Shown: positions 43,454 to 52,766 of the stretch, in pieces
How the letters are laid out: the number at the start of each line of letters is the position of its first letter
Position numbering within the stretch: the stretch's first letter is position 1
NCBI GenBank assembly: GCA_034667525.1
Contig: JAXDJO010000017.1
Span: 1-64,000 of the forward strand
DNA: 64,000 nt
Source of the DNA: DATAPE01 sp034667525
Lineage (GTDB): Bacteria; Actinomycetota; CADDZG01; WHSQ01
Reading direction: 5' to 3'
The notes under the pieces: generated by a model
The model's database searches: none
Told to the model about the DNA's origin: nothing
What the model saw: the letters and a program-made list of their open reading frames with translations, nothing else
Position numbers and translations under genes: made by a program

Positions 43454-44131
43454 TCAGCTGAAGACCGGGATCCGGTCGCTCGCTCCACCGAGGATCGTTC
43501 GATCTTCCATGGTCAATGGTGCCCGCCCTGTGGCCTTGAGGATGTATGTCTCCTCACGCCAGTGCGACGGCCGCGGCCCGTCGAGAAGACCGTCAAGAGT
43601 GGCCGTCGTGAGAAAGACTGCCTCGGTGGCAGGTGCTGGTTTGCCAGCAAGGTTGGCCAGGAGATCGAGGTGATGGATGGTCGCCTCTACCACCAGGGTC
43701 GCGATGAAATCTGCCGCGTTCAGGACATGGCCCTGGGTGGTTACCGGATCGACCTCTGACGTCCGGGAGTTTCGAATTGCGGCCCCCGCGGTTCCCACCC
43801 AACGCGAACAGATCGTTGTGCGATCTCGGTGCGACGCGGCATTGATCCGGACGAAGCGAGCATGATCTCGAGAGCCCTCGTCGGTGGCGACAAAACCATC
43901 CCGCTAAGTCACGAAATCGCGATCCACGGGGCCGCTTCCGGGCGAGTTAAGCGCGACTAAGGCTCGCTGTGCGTCCAGAAGCATGTGGAAGATGAGATCG
44001 GCGTTGGTCCACCCCACGCAGCCGCTCCATTGGACCAGCTCCACAGGGCTGAGTGCAGAGACGATCTCGCTGATGCGGCCATACTCGGCGCTGAGAGCCT
44101 CGACGGCCGATGGCTTGGTGATCTTTCGCAT
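43454..44131 (-). pseudogene. Maleylpyruvate isomerase-like gene interrupted by a stop codon
   Basis: The minus-strand frame runs from ATG 44131 (MRKITKPSAVEALSAEYGRI) and codes for the mycothiol-dependent isomerase/DinB-like metal-binding fold: SGCVGWTNADLIFHML and later FIATLVVEATIHHLDLLANL. An in-frame TAG at 43906-43904 after DFVT splits it, and the same frame continues RDGFVATDEGSRDHARF through GTG 43798 to a natural end. A single base change (for example TGG to TAG) explains it. The intact gene would give about 225 residues. Confidence 0.75.
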
Positions 44132-44241
44132 GACGGGATGCTAGACGCGGGCCGGCGGCAAAACCCATCCTGCGCACCGGTGGCGCGACTTAGGTAGCGT
44201 GGGCCCGGTTGGACAGAAGATCCTGTCTACAGGAGGTTGCC

Positions 44242-44442
44242 GTGATCCGCTCGTTGTTTACCATCATCTATCTCGTGATCGGGCTGGTCGTGGCCAGCAC
44301 CCATCATTATCTGGGCCACCTGAATGGAGCCTCCCAGATAATCTCTGCGATCCTCGCAGTGGTTCTGTGGCCCGTCGTCATTTTCGGGGGGAATCTGCAC
44401 ATCGGTGGCCTGCCGAAGGTCAAGATCAAAACGAAGCACTGA
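44242..44442 (+). CDS. Small two-pass membrane protein
   Basis: The 66-residue protein starts at GTG five bases after AGGAGG and has two hydrophobic segments (SLFTIIYLVIGLVVAS and ISAILAVVLWPVVIFGG) joined by a short loop with HHYLGHLNGAS, and a basic C-terminal end KVKIKTKH. The pattern fits small membrane proteins widespread in actinobacterial genomes with no known function. It precedes the nitroreductase gene by 12 bp, so the two are likely one unit. Confidence 0.7.
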   Translation: MIRSLFTIIYLVIGLVVASTHHYLGHLNGASQIISAILAVVLWPVVIFGGNLHIGGLPKVKIKTKH

Positions 44443-44454
44443 AGGATCCAGCGG

Positions 44455-45063
44455 ATGGAATTCAAGGATGTGCTCGCGCGTCGCAGGATGGTTCGCAACT
44501 ATACGGATCAACCCGTCGAGACAGAGGCGATCGAGAGGATCGTTCGTGCAGCCAAGCGGGCGCCCAGTGCGGGCTACACGCAGGGTCAGTACTTCGTCGT
44601 CGTAACCGACCCGGCAACGCGGAAGGAGATCGCGGCTCTCTCAAACGAGGCCGAGTATGTCAAGGAAGGGTTCGACCCCTGGATCTCATCGGCTCCCGTC
44701 CACGTCGTCGTATGCGTCAACGAGGACGATTACCACCGTCGCTATCGCGAGCCCGACAAGCTTGACGAAGGAAAGGAGATCGAATGGCCGGTGCCATATT
44801 GGTGGATCGACGGCGGGGCCGCGTTGATGCTGGTTCTGCTCGCAGCGGTGGATGAAGGCTTGGCAGCCGGCTTCTTCGGCTTTCATCGCATGTCGGGACT
44901 GAACGAGTTGCTGCAGATCCCCAAAGAGGTGTCCCCCTTAGGCGTTGTGACGATCGGTCATCCGGCTCCCGACAGGCGGTCCAGCTCGCTTACGAACCGG
45001 CGCAAGTCCCTCGGACGGATCGCTCACTGGGAGCGATGGAACGAGAACGCCGGCCAGGACTAG
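44455..45063 (+). CDS. Nitroreductase family protein
   Basis: The 202-residue FMN protein has the family start MEFKDVLARRRMVRNYTDQP, followed by AAKRAPSAGYTQGQYFVVVT and GGAALMLVLLAAVDEGLAAG, and PLGVVTIGHPA near the end. It reduces nitro or related compounds with NAD(P)H, usually as a dimer. Nitroreductase-fold proteins are common targets of DosR in mycobacteria; a GGGCCC sequence at 44201 upstream of the unit is only a weak match to the other boxes here. Confidence 0.88.
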   Translation: MEFKDVLARRRMVRNYTDQPVETEAIERIVRAAKRAPSAGYTQGQYFVVVTDPATRKEIAALSNEAEYVKEGFDPWISSAPVHVVVCVNEDDYHRRYREPDKLDEGKEIEWPVPYWWIDGGAALMLVLLAAVDEGLAAGFFGFHRMSGLNELLQIPKEVSPLGVVTIGHPAPDRRSSSLTNRRKSLGRIAHWERWNENAGQD

Positions 45064-45143
45064 GAAGGTCAGCTATCGGCTCATCCTGTGGCCGCGTCCT
45101 CCAGCGCGTGGGCGTCCCACGAGAAGCGCCATCTCCGCGTTGG

Positions 45144-47027
45144 TCATGGCCCGGGCACCAGGTTGAAGGCCTGGCTCATCGAAGCGGCACCTGACACGTT
45201 CGGCCCTAGTGCGTCGGTGGGCAGGCCGAGCACCTCCTCGGTTGTCCTGAGCATGGAGTAATGGGAGAAGAAGGTGGCGACCTTGGTGCCACCAGTCGTA
45301 CCAGAAGAAAAGACCAGGGTGGGGATGTGGCAGCCGGGATCGGAGAGGTAGGTCGCGGACAGGCAATCCATGCCTCTGATGCTTGCGCCTCCGGTACCTT
45401 CGTCCCAAGTCAGAAACACAACAAGGCTTCCGGACACGTAATCCGGCGAGTTGAAGATCGAGGGCATCCATTGAGCCAGCCACTGGTCTCCAGCTGTGAT
45501 GGGACTGGTCGGAGCACACGAATAGCCTGCCGGCGCGGGGTGCATGTCGTGACACAGACCCGGGACGACGAGGGAGAAGCTCGGCAGTGTGCCGGCCGTT
45601 AGGTCCAGCGCCAGGTTGCCCAACGAGGTTGCACCTGCCGGCACATCATTGACATTGCAATCCGAGTTCGGCGCGTTGAGTGGAGGCGACACCATGTAGG
45701 TGGGCGGGTTGTGCCGTACCACGTACTTGGTTCCATCGGCAAAAGTGCCGTCCTTCTGATAGCAGTTGGAGGGCATGACTTCGGCATATGTCTTCCAGGC
45801 GGGATCTACCTGGCCGAAGATGTTCGCCACCGTGATGTGGTGCTTCGCAGGCGGGTTGTCGTCCGCGATCCCCTGGGTTGACCCGGTGGTCATCGCCAGA
45901 TAGTTCGGAAGCGACGGGTGTGTCTCGCTGTGCATGTTTGTCGCGCTTCCACCTGCTGACTGCAATGTTCCATGCAGATAGGGGGCCGCAGTTGCGTTGT
46001 TGAGCACGGCGTAGCTGCGGTTCTCCATCGCGATCCACATCACTTTGCGGCCGGGGATCGTTGGAGTTGGACTAGGAGTCGGCGTCGGCGTATCGGTCGG
46101 ACTAGGAGTCGGAGTCGGCGTCGGCGTATCAGTGGGGCTAGGAGTGGGCGTCTCGGTGGGGGATGGGCTCGGGGTTGGGCTTGGAATGTCGGTCGCAGTT
46201 GGAGAGGGAGTTGCGGTTGGATCAGGGCTGGGGGTCGCTACCACTGTCGCCAGACCAGCTTGGTAATGCGCGACAACCTGAGCCGCGCTCAGCGCGGTCG
46301 TGTAGACAGCTGCCTCATCGATGGCGCCCTTCCAGTAGGAGGAAGGCACCGGGCAGCAGTCGTACTCCGCGCCGATCGTGAAGTACCCCGACGTCAGCGG
46401 ACGCTGAGCCGATGTGAACGTGGCCTCGGCTTTCCCGTTCACGTAGAGGACGCCCTGATTGAGACTGTCTACTGTCACCACGACGTAGTAGGTCTGGCCG
46501 ATCTGCGGAGTGGTCGTGGAGTGCACCGTCGCGCAGGTTGACGCCTCGCAGTCGTGGAACTTGAATTTGTCGCTTGGCTCATCCCGGAAGATGGCCATAC
46601 CGTTCCCGCCTTTGAGTGTGTTGAATGCCATGATGTGACCTTCTGTGGTCGTCGTCGACGTATTGACCCACGCCTCAAGGGTGTAGCCGTTGGCCCACGA
46701 TGGGATCGTGGTGAGATTGTTGGCCGTCACCCGATCGTCCACACCATCGAACAGCATCGAAGTATTCGGATCTGCGCTGATAAGCCCCGGTTGTCCGAGC
46801 GCCGGCGAACCGACGTAGGTGCCGTCGTATTGACCCGTTGCGGAGGTTGCGACGGTGGCCCCCGGATCCTCGCCCAGTCGCCAGTAGGCAACGGGCTTAT
46901 CCGCCAAGATGGCATCGCGGTAACCCGCGGTTGCAGTGGCCGACGTTCCGTTGATCAAGGCGATGAAGGGCACTACCAACGCGAACCCAGTCACAACGAT
47001 GATCCAATGGCGCTTCCAGTAATTCAT
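45144..47027 (-). CDS. Secreted LamG-phosphoesterase fusion
   Basis: The 627-residue protein has a signal peptide (residues 1-32), a LamG domain (35-255) closely related to the protein at 40298-41068 (KFHDCEASTC, FTIGAEYDCCPVPSSYW), a ~70-residue Pro/Thr/Ser linker of TPTPSPTDTPTPT type and a phosphoesterase domain (about 325-620) of the phospholipase C/acid phosphatase superfamily: VMWIAMENRSYAVL, SETHPSLPNYLAMTTGST, LVVPGLCHDMHPA and VFLTWDEGTG. Metal ligands Asp/Glu-Asn, Thr/Ser, His and Asp-Glu are in place, so it is probably an active outer phosphatase or phospholipase. Confidence 0.85.
   Translation of the reverse strand: MNYWKRHWIIVVTGFALVVPFIALINGTSATATAGYRDAILADKPVAYWRLGEDPGATVATSATGQYDGTYVGSPALGQPGLISADPNTSMLFDGVDDRVTANNLTTIPSWANGYTLEAWVNTSTTTTEGHIMAFNTLKGGNGMAIFRDEPSDKFKFHDCEASTCATVHSTTTPQIGQTYYVVVTVDSLNQGVLYVNGKAEATFTSAQRPLTSGYFTIGAEYDCCPVPSSYWKGAIDEAAVYTTALSAAQVVAHYQAGLATVVATPSPDPTATPSPTATDIPSPTPSPSPTETPTPSPTDTPTPTPTPSPTDTPTPTPSPTPTIPGRKVMWIAMENRSYAVLNNATAAPYLHGTLQSAGGSATNMHSETHPSLPNYLAMTTGSTQGIADDNPPAKHHITVANIFGQVDPAWKTYAEVMPSNCYQKDGTFADGTKYVVRHNPPTYMVSPPLNAPNSDCNVNDVPAGATSLGNLALDLTAGTLPSFSLVVPGLCHDMHPAPAGYSCAPTSPITAGDQWLAQWMPSIFNSPDYVSGSLVVFLTWDEGTGGASIRGMDCLSATYLSDPGCHIPTLVFSSGTTGGTKVATFFSHYSMLRTTEEVLGLPTDALGPNVSGAASMSQAFNLVPGP
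46045..46250 (-). repeat. Minisatellite coding the Pro/Thr linker
   Basis: Plus-strand units such as GGAGTCGGCGTCGGCGTATC and GGACTAGGAGTCGG recur with small changes. They encode the SPTDTPTPTPTPSPT-like linker of the phosphoesterase protein. The near identity of neighbouring units makes length change by slippage likely. Confidence 0.65.
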
Positions 47028-47396
47028 CAGGACTCGAAGTCCCCGCCGCCACCAACGTCACCGCCGATGGACCCTTCCTGATCCTTGGCACCGGGGTCGA
47101 GCACAGGACTCGCCGAGTGGGTGACCGCTGCTGGCGACAGAAACAGCCCGCAGCTTCCGCTCATGATGATCTCGTGATCCCCCCAGATCTGCCCCGGTCA
47201 AATCGCACCCGTGCCTCCCGAACATTCCTTGTTTTTCGCTGCAAAAGCAAGCAGGACGAGGGTTCTCCGCGGACGCGATCGCGCGCCTGCAACCCTGGGG
47301 TTTTGTTGGGAGGTAGGCGGGGATCTGCCTGGAGTTCTGTGTGAGCTCCGTTCCCGGCCCGCAAATTAGGAAACCGTTGCCGGTAAGCTGCCGCCC
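47028..47396. other. Intergenic region between divergent genes
   Basis: This 369 bp stretch separates the phosphoesterase gene (minus) from the FKBP gene (plus). It probably carries both promoters. No gene, tRNA or terminator was recognised. Confidence 0.4.
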
Positions 47397-47945
47397 ATGA
47401 AGTCAAGTTGGTTCATAGCCCCGGTGCTCGCACTCTTGTTGCTGACCGGATGTGGGAAGCCCAACGCCAGCGAGACGCCTGGGGCCGCAGCGGTTCAGAG
47501 TCCTGCCCCCTCGCCCACGCCGGTGGCGGCCAGCCCCGCCCCGATCGCGACCGCGGCGGCTATCACGACACCATGCACGAAAGGGCAAACCAAGACGCTG
47601 GTCGATGGCCTTCAGATCCAGGACAGCAAGTGCGGAAAAGGAGCCGTGGCAGCTCGAGGGTCATCGATCAAAGTGACGTACGTGGGCAGGCTCTCCACCG
47701 GCAAGATCTTCGATTCGAGCGCCAAGCACGGCGGCAAGCCGTTCCCGGTGAGGATCGGAGTAGGCGCGGTTATCCCCGGCTGGGACGAAGGCGTTCCAGG
47801 CATGCGCGTTGGCGGAGTCCGTCGTCTGATCATTCCGCCGGCGCTGGGCTATGGATCAACGGGGGCCGGGCCGATCCCCCCGAATTCCACCCTCGAGTTC
47901 ACGATCACGCTGGTCGGGGTCTCCCCGGCCCCCAGCCCCTCCTAG
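47397..47945 (+). CDS. FKBP-type peptidyl-prolyl isomerase lipoprotein
   Basis: The 182-residue lipoprotein has lipobox LLTGC (Cys19), an Ala/Pro/Ser linker to about residue 60, and an FKBP domain: KVTYVGRLSTGKIFDSSAKH, VIPGWDEGVPGMRVGGVRRL, IPPALGYGSTG, IPPNSTLEFTITLV. The aromatic pocket (Tyr, Phe, Asp, Trp) is kept, so it should speed up prolyl isomerisation of proteins outside the membrane. It converges on the pmt gene with a 49 bp gap. Confidence 0.93.
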   Translation: MKSSWFIAPVLALLLLTGCGKPNASETPGAAAVQSPAPSPTPVAASPAPIATAAAITTPCTKGQTKTLVDGLQIQDSKCGKGAVAARGSSIKVTYVGRLSTGKIFDSSAKHGGKPFPVRIGVGAVIPGWDEGVPGMRVGGVRRLIIPPALGYGSTGAGPIPPNSTLEFTITLVGVSPAPSPS

Positions 47946-47994
47946 AGATCCGGCGCAAAGCACCATTCCCTTGGGCGTACGCGTCCGGGTCCTC

Positions 47995-49575
47995 CTAGAT
48001 CCAGCACCATCCATTCGGCGGCAGGTTCGCATTGCTGTTGCTCGTCGTCTCGCTGCTCGTCTCGGTGCCATTGACGGTTGACGTCACGGTGCTGGTTGTG
48101 ACGTGACCCCGTGGCTTGTCGCAGTGATCGAACACGGAGATCCGCGAATTCCAGTTCGGTTGTGGAATCGCAACCGCCGCGAGTAGCGGGTAGTAGAAGG
48201 CAAACAAGCCCACGGTGCCGAACACAAACAACGCGCGAGCGGTCCGCGCTTCCCAGGAGTGCCCGATGCGGACGGCGACGTAGCCAAGAGCCAGATACAT
48301 GAAGGGCAAGGTGGGGAGTAGGTAGAAGAGGAAGATCGCCGGTCGTCCCAGTTGGGGGAGCAACCACGGGGCGTAGGTGAGCACGAATCCGGTGAGGATC
48401 AAACCCTCGGGGTTGGCGAAGTTCCTTGATCGGACCCATGCGATCGCCACATAGATCAAGGCTGGGATGGTGGCCCACCATACGAATGGGTTCCCGGAGG
48501 CGAAGATCTCGTCGTATTTCCCCCCGGCGGTAGTGGTGAAGTAGTACGACACGGGACGTTTCAGCAGAAGCCACGACCACGCGGGGGACTCGTAGGAGTG
48601 CTGGGCGGTCAAGTTGTGATGAAAGGCCTCCATGTAGAGCTGGCGATCCCACCAAGCACGGAGCCACGATCCCTGCGTCCACGGCCAGGCAAGGAGGCTT
48701 CCATCCAGGCGACCCACGTAGGTGAGCATGTACACCGCGATCGGCAACACGCCCAGCCACAAGATGATGGATGCCCCTTCCTCGTTGAGCATCCTCAGGA
48801 AGGGATGCGGCGGGCCCTCAGCTCTCCTCGCTCCGACCTCCCAGGCAACGCTGAGCACGATCACGGCAATGAGGACGAAACCACCGGACCATTTGCAAGC
48901 TGTGGCGGCACCCGCACACGCACCCGCTGCGATCCGCCAGGGCCTGTCGAAGATCCGAGTCTGTTTGGCTCTTAGGCGGTCCTCGTGACCATCAACATCC
49001 TCTCCGAACGATAGGTCGCGCAGCAGCCGATCTCTGTCGTAGACGATGAAAAGGGTGGCTGCCACCCCGAACAGCGGCACGAATACATCGAGCATGGAAG
49101 TACGGGATTGAACGAATTGCAGGAAGTCGAAGGCGAAGAGGGCGGTACAGAAGCCAGCTCCCAGCGTTGAGCCGAGAAGCTTCCTGGCAAGCACATAAAG
49201 CAGGGCGATGGTCAGCGTGCCCGCGATCGCGCACACGATCCGCCAGCCGAAAGAGTTGTAGCCAAAGAGTTGGATGCCGATGCCGATCAGCCATTTCCCG
49301 AGCGGTGGATGAACCGTGGTTTGCTCACCGCTGATCCCGCACAAGCTCGGAGAAGATTTGACATACCAACACGCATCTTTGGCGTAATAGGTCTCGTCGA
49401 AGACCTTGGTCGACGGTATGGAGAGCCGCCACAAGCGAAGACCGCCACCGATCAGCGTGATAGCAGTAAGCAAGATCCAATCCGAAAGGCTCCACCGGGA
49501 GCGGCCCGATGACAATGTCTGCCGGCGTAGTCTTCGCTCTGGGACGTTCGGCTGAGGTGCTTCCGCGGTCACCAC
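47995..49575 (-). CDS. pmt: Dolichyl-phosphate-mannose-type protein mannosyltransferase
   Basis: The 526-residue membrane enzyme has the GT39 features: the Asp-Glu of STKVFDETYYAKDACWYVKS in the first outer loop, VHPPLGKWLIGIGIQLFGY, about ten transmembrane segments and a C-terminal half with YNSFGW. It transfers mannose from a polyprenyl carrier to Ser/Thr of exported proteins. In Mycobacterium the pmt gene stands beside rsmI; here rsmI lies at 52767, beyond a transposase and a membrane hydrolase. Targets may include the Thr/Pro-rich linkers of secreted proteins in this window (inference). Confidence 0.9.
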   Translation of the reverse strand: MVTAEAPQPNVPERRLRRQTLSSGRSRWSLSDWILLTAITLIGGGLRLWRLSIPSTKVFDETYYAKDACWYVKSSPSLCGISGEQTTVHPPLGKWLIGIGIQLFGYNSFGWRIVCAIAGTLTIALLYVLARKLLGSTLGAGFCTALFAFDFLQFVQSRTSMLDVFVPLFGVAATLFIVYDRDRLLRDLSFGEDVDGHEDRLRAKQTRIFDRPWRIAAGACAGAATACKWSGGFVLIAVIVLSVAWEVGARRAEGPPHPFLRMLNEEGASIILWLGVLPIAVYMLTYVGRLDGSLLAWPWTQGSWLRAWWDRQLYMEAFHHNLTAQHSYESPAWSWLLLKRPVSYYFTTTAGGKYDEIFASGNPFVWWATIPALIYVAIAWVRSRNFANPEGLILTGFVLTYAPWLLPQLGRPAIFLFYLLPTLPFMYLALGYVAVRIGHSWEARTARALFVFGTVGLFAFYYPLLAAVAIPQPNWNSRISVFDHCDKPRGHVTTSTVTSTVNGTETSSETTSNSNANLPPNGWCWI

Positions 49576-49586
49576 TGGAGCGCAGC

Positions 49587-49780
49587 CTAGCTACCGAAAT
49601 CCCTCTGTAGATCCGGAGAGAGGTCGAGATTAGCGGGGGATCGCCGGTTCTGTGGGTGGGTTGCGAAGATCCGGCTGTAGATCGTCTCGCGCCAACGGGC
49701 CATGTCGGCAATGCGGTGTCCGGCGATGGTGAATAGGCCCGAAGGGCGCCGGGCAAGCTTCGTCAGGAGGTTGTGCGGCC
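49587..49780 (-). pseudogene. Unidentified coding-like fragment between pmt and the transposase
   Basis: On the minus strand a frame reads RPHNLLTKLARRPSGLFTIA then HRIADMARWRETIYSRIFAT and ends at TAG 49589-49587. Its composition and absence of stops look like the C-terminal end of a real protein, out of frame with the transposase. I cannot assign a family. It may be the C-terminal tail of the transposase after a frameshift, or of a gene cut by insertion. Confidence 0.35.
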
Positions 49781-51097
49781 TCAGCCGGCTGGCACGGAGA
49801 GCGATCGCAGCCGCGTCAGTGCGCTGGCGAAGGCGTCGAGAAACGGATAGTCGCGCTGCAGCTTGAGCACGAGACGGCGTCCTGAGCGGACGAGCAGAGC
49901 CGGGACGTTGAGGTAGCGGTAACGCAATCTCTTGGCACGGAGGTCGTCTTCACCACCGAGTCCTCCAAGTAGCTGTGACCAGCGGGTGAGGTTGAGAGCG
50001 GTCGTGACCACGATCACCCACGCCCAATTGGCCATGAAACCGTGCTTCCTCAAGACGTCGAGTCCGAAGTTCTCCTTGAGTTCGCGCATGCCGGACTCCA
50101 CTTGAGCCTTGTGACGATGCTCTGATTCCAGCATCGCGGCGTCGCGGGTGTGGTCGTTGGTCACCAGCACCCAATGGTGGTAGCCCGAACTTTCTATCTC
50201 TAGCTGCTCGCCCACGCCGACCGGGATCCGTTTGACGACGTAGCGGCGAAAGATCTTCTGGTGCGCCATGCGGTAGCCGAACTCGGCGACCTCGCCCTCT
50301 TCTTTGTCGACGCAGGGAACCCAGCAGTCATCGGGGACCCGCCTGATCACGCTGGTCACACGGGGTATGAGGGGCACACCGCACAGGTAGGTGATGCCTC
50401 TGTCTTCGAGATCGGCGAACAGATCAGACGAATAGAAGCCTGAGTCGAAACGAGCGCGGATGCTGGTGGCCCGGGGAATCCGACCCAGGCACTCATGAAC
50501 GAACGAGACGATGCCGCGCGATGGTGCCGCCTTGCCGCGCCTCAGCTTGACGTGAAGGCAGGTCCCGAACTCCGATACGAAGCACAACAACGGATGCAAG
50601 GTGTAGCGCTTGGTCCAGGTTGGGTCCGAACCCTGGCGGCGCGACGAGTGGGAGCGGATGTAGGTGGAATCGAAATCGAGGGTGACGACATCGCCGGCCG
50701 AGACCCCGAGCAGTTGCAGCGCTCTGAGGTGCACCGTGCGCAGTGCTTTGTCGAGCTGGCGGATGTGTCCCAGCGTGAAGCGCCTCAGGAGCGCCCCCGC
50801 GGTCTGCGGGGCTGGCACCGCGTAGCCCCGGAGCTCTTCTTGCGCGTGATCGGCGCGTGCGATGGCGAGATCGTCGAGACAGGTTGCCCCTAGAGCGACG
50901 GCTTCTGCTATGGCAAGGATCGACTCGGCCTCGGTAAGCCCCCGAGCGCGCTTCTTGAGATGCAAATCCGACGCGATCGCGGCACCGAGGCCAACGGCGT
51001 GAGCGGCGGCGCGGATCAGGACCGCCCCTGCATGGGCGGTGAGGTCACGATCTGTGGTGGAAACCGAAAAGGCGCGCGGTGACCGGTCTATGCTCAC
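49781..51097 (-). CDS. IS1380 family transposase
   Basis: The 438-residue protein matches IS1380 transposases: LTEAESILAIAEAVALGATC, DLAIARADHAQEELRGY, VVTLDFDSTYIRSHSSRR (first catalytic Asp), IRARFDSGFYSSDLFADLED (second Asp), YHHWVLVTNDHTRDAAMLES and HRHKAQVESGMRELKENFGLD with the Glu. The reading frame is complete, so the element may be active. Its terminal inverted repeats could not be placed with certainty; an inverted GATGATG...CATCATC lies just before the start (51124-51150). Confidence 0.9.
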   Translation of the reverse strand: MSIDRSPRAFSVSTTDRDLTAHAGAVLIRAAAHAVGLGAAIASDLHLKKRARGLTEAESILAIAEAVALGATCLDDLAIARADHAQEELRGYAVPAPQTAGALLRRFTLGHIRQLDKALRTVHLRALQLLGVSAGDVVTLDFDSTYIRSHSSRRQGSDPTWTKRYTLHPLLCFVSEFGTCLHVKLRRGKAAPSRGIVSFVHECLGRIPRATSIRARFDSGFYSSDLFADLEDRGITYLCGVPLIPRVTSVIRRVPDDCWVPCVDKEEGEVAEFGYRMAHQKIFRRYVVKRIPVGVGEQLEIESSGYHHWVLVTNDHTRDAAMLESEHRHKAQVESGMRELKENFGLDVLRKHGFMANWAWVIVVTTALNLTRWSQLLGGLGGEDDLRAKRLRYRYLNVPALLVRSGRRLVLKLQRDYPFLDAFASALTRLRSLSVPAG

Positions 51098-51232
51098 CTG
51101 AGAGATGCCTCCTGTGTCGGCGGATGATGGTTCTCGACAAACTCATCATCGCTGCTCAGGGGGCTTTTCTCTTGGACCTACGCGCGCGAAGTCAGTTCTT
51201 ACCGATGGCTCTCAGTAGCTAGTCTGCCGTAG

Positions 51233-52756
51233 ATGAGAACCCTCACCGCAGGGATCCGCGCGCTCCGAAGAACTCCGTCGGCCGTGGCTCCTCTAATCAT
51301 CGAGGGATCTGTTGCAGCCGCTCTTATCCTGCAAGGCGCCTTTCCTGCGAGGGGAGTGAGTGCACCTGCGGTCGCCGTTTTCCCGCTGGACGTCTATTTC
51401 GACCTCAAGGAAGCGTTAACTCATGCGACGGCGTGGCCGTGGTTCATCGGAGCGATAGCACTCAGCGTGATGATCCGCTCATTGACGCTGACCTCAACCC
51501 TCTGGTTGGCAGGAGGAACGAGAGCTGGCTTTGTGCCCACCTTGGTGCGGATTGGTCGCCTTGCGGCTCTTAGCGTTGTCCTCCTGCTGCCGGCCGCCAT
51601 CTTCTTATTCGTGGGCACGGGAGTGCGATATGCACCATTCATCTGGGTGGGTGCGATCCTGGGAGTGGTGCCGGCATTTCTGCTGGTGAGAAGGATTACG
51701 CGTTGGGGGGGCCGCACGGGCGCAAGAGCGATCCCTCGGGCGTCCGGCCTTCTTGCCTACGCTTACCTGCTCGCTGGAGTTGCCACTGCGATGACCCTGT
51801 CGAGCCGATATGGATTGTGGGCCCCCGCGACCCTTCTCTTACTGAGCGCTCCGCTGCACGCTTTGTTCCTGCTGGGTTGGCGCGAGCACTCCAGAGAGGG
51901 CACGGTCCCAGGCGGGAACGCGTGGGCAGCAGTCATTACGGCGGCGGTGGTGGTGCTCGTCTTCGGCTCGGCCGGCATAGACCGCTTCGTCAGGGACGGC
52001 GGCCCTCCCGCGCCCGCCGTTGCCGGCAGCTTTGCGCTTCTTGGCGGGATCAACTCGACATCATCCACCGGCGCGCTCTCCGCTCTCGATCCACGCCGTT
52101 TGGGTTTCCCTCGCCGGCGGACCACGGTTCTTTCTTATCGGCGAGGCGGGACCTATGGGGAAGCAGCCACCCACGGCAGCCTGGGTGCGGTGGCTCGTGT
52201 AGTAGCGGCCCAGTTGGGGAGGCTTCACCGCCCGATAGATCTCGTCGGTCACTCTCAGGCGGCGCTGATCCTCGATCGGATCTTGAAGATGCGTCTGCAG
52301 GCGCCGGACAAGGCCGTGCTGTTGGCGGCCCCCCCGCCCTATCCACCTTCGGTCACGGTGCCGGCTTCGGGACAAACGGGGCCCGGAGCCGTCGCCGCAG
52401 ACATCGCTCGTCCTCTGTCCCGCGTTTTCGAGCTGTTCGGAGCCGACGGATTCAACATAGATGCCGCGGCGGCGCCCTTTCATCTCAAGCGTGTGGTGGT
52501 TGGCGGCGCCCCGATACCTCGAGTGGCGGTGTGGGCACTGGGTGACTCGGTATGGCTCGAGAATGATTGGCGACGACCGGGGGAGACAAACATCATTGCG
52601 ATCACCGATCACGTCGGCATAACTAACGACCCTCGAGCGCTCGCCACCGCAAGAACTTTCTTCGAGAGCAGGCGGGTACAGCAGGAAGGGACCTCTTGGC
52701 GTGGCTTTGCAGTCAACGTTCTGCGTTATGCATTCGAACCATGGAGGCCGGGATAA
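51233..52756 (+). CDS. Membrane protein with alpha/beta-hydrolase-like outer domain
   Basis: The 507-residue protein has about six hydrophobic segments in its first 250 residues and a soluble domain (about 265-507) with a nucleophile elbow VGHSQAALI after RPIDLVGHSQ, and a late ITDHVGITNDP that may supply the catalytic His and Asp. This suggests a membrane-bound esterase or lipase of unknown substrate. It ends 10 bp before rsmI on the same strand and may be cotranscribed with the housekeeping block. Confidence 0.65.
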   Translation: MRTLTAGIRALRRTPSAVAPLIIEGSVAAALILQGAFPARGVSAPAVAVFPLDVYFDLKEALTHATAWPWFIGAIALSVMIRSLTLTSTLWLAGGTRAGFVPTLVRIGRLAALSVVLLLPAAIFLFVGTGVRYAPFIWVGAILGVVPAFLLVRRITRWGGRTGARAIPRASGLLAYAYLLAGVATAMTLSSRYGLWAPATLLLLSAPLHALFLLGWREHSREGTVPGGNAWAAVITAAVVVLVFGSAGIDRFVRDGGPPAPAVAGSFALLGGINSTSSTGALSALDPRRLGFPRRRTTVLSYRRGGTYGEAATHGSLGAVARVVAAQLGRLHRPIDLVGHSQAALILDRILKMRLQAPDKAVLLAAPPPYPPSVTVPASGQTGPGAVAADIARPLSRVFELFGADGFNIDAAAAPFHLKRVVVGGAPIPRVAVWALGDSVWLENDWRRPGETNIIAITDHVGITNDPRALATARTFFESRRVQQEGTSWRGFAVNVLRYAFEPWRPG

Positions 52757-52766
52757 AGATGACGCG

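Noticed and set aside
44199..44214. A fourth DosR-like box before the nitroreductase unit
   Set aside because: GGGCCCGGTTGGAC keeps only the left half of the palindrome and lacks the CGACGATGCT element.
51124..51150. Inverted GATGATG/CATCATC as the terminal repeat of the IS1380 element
   Set aside because: It is a local hairpin; no matching sequence was found on the other side of the transposase gene.
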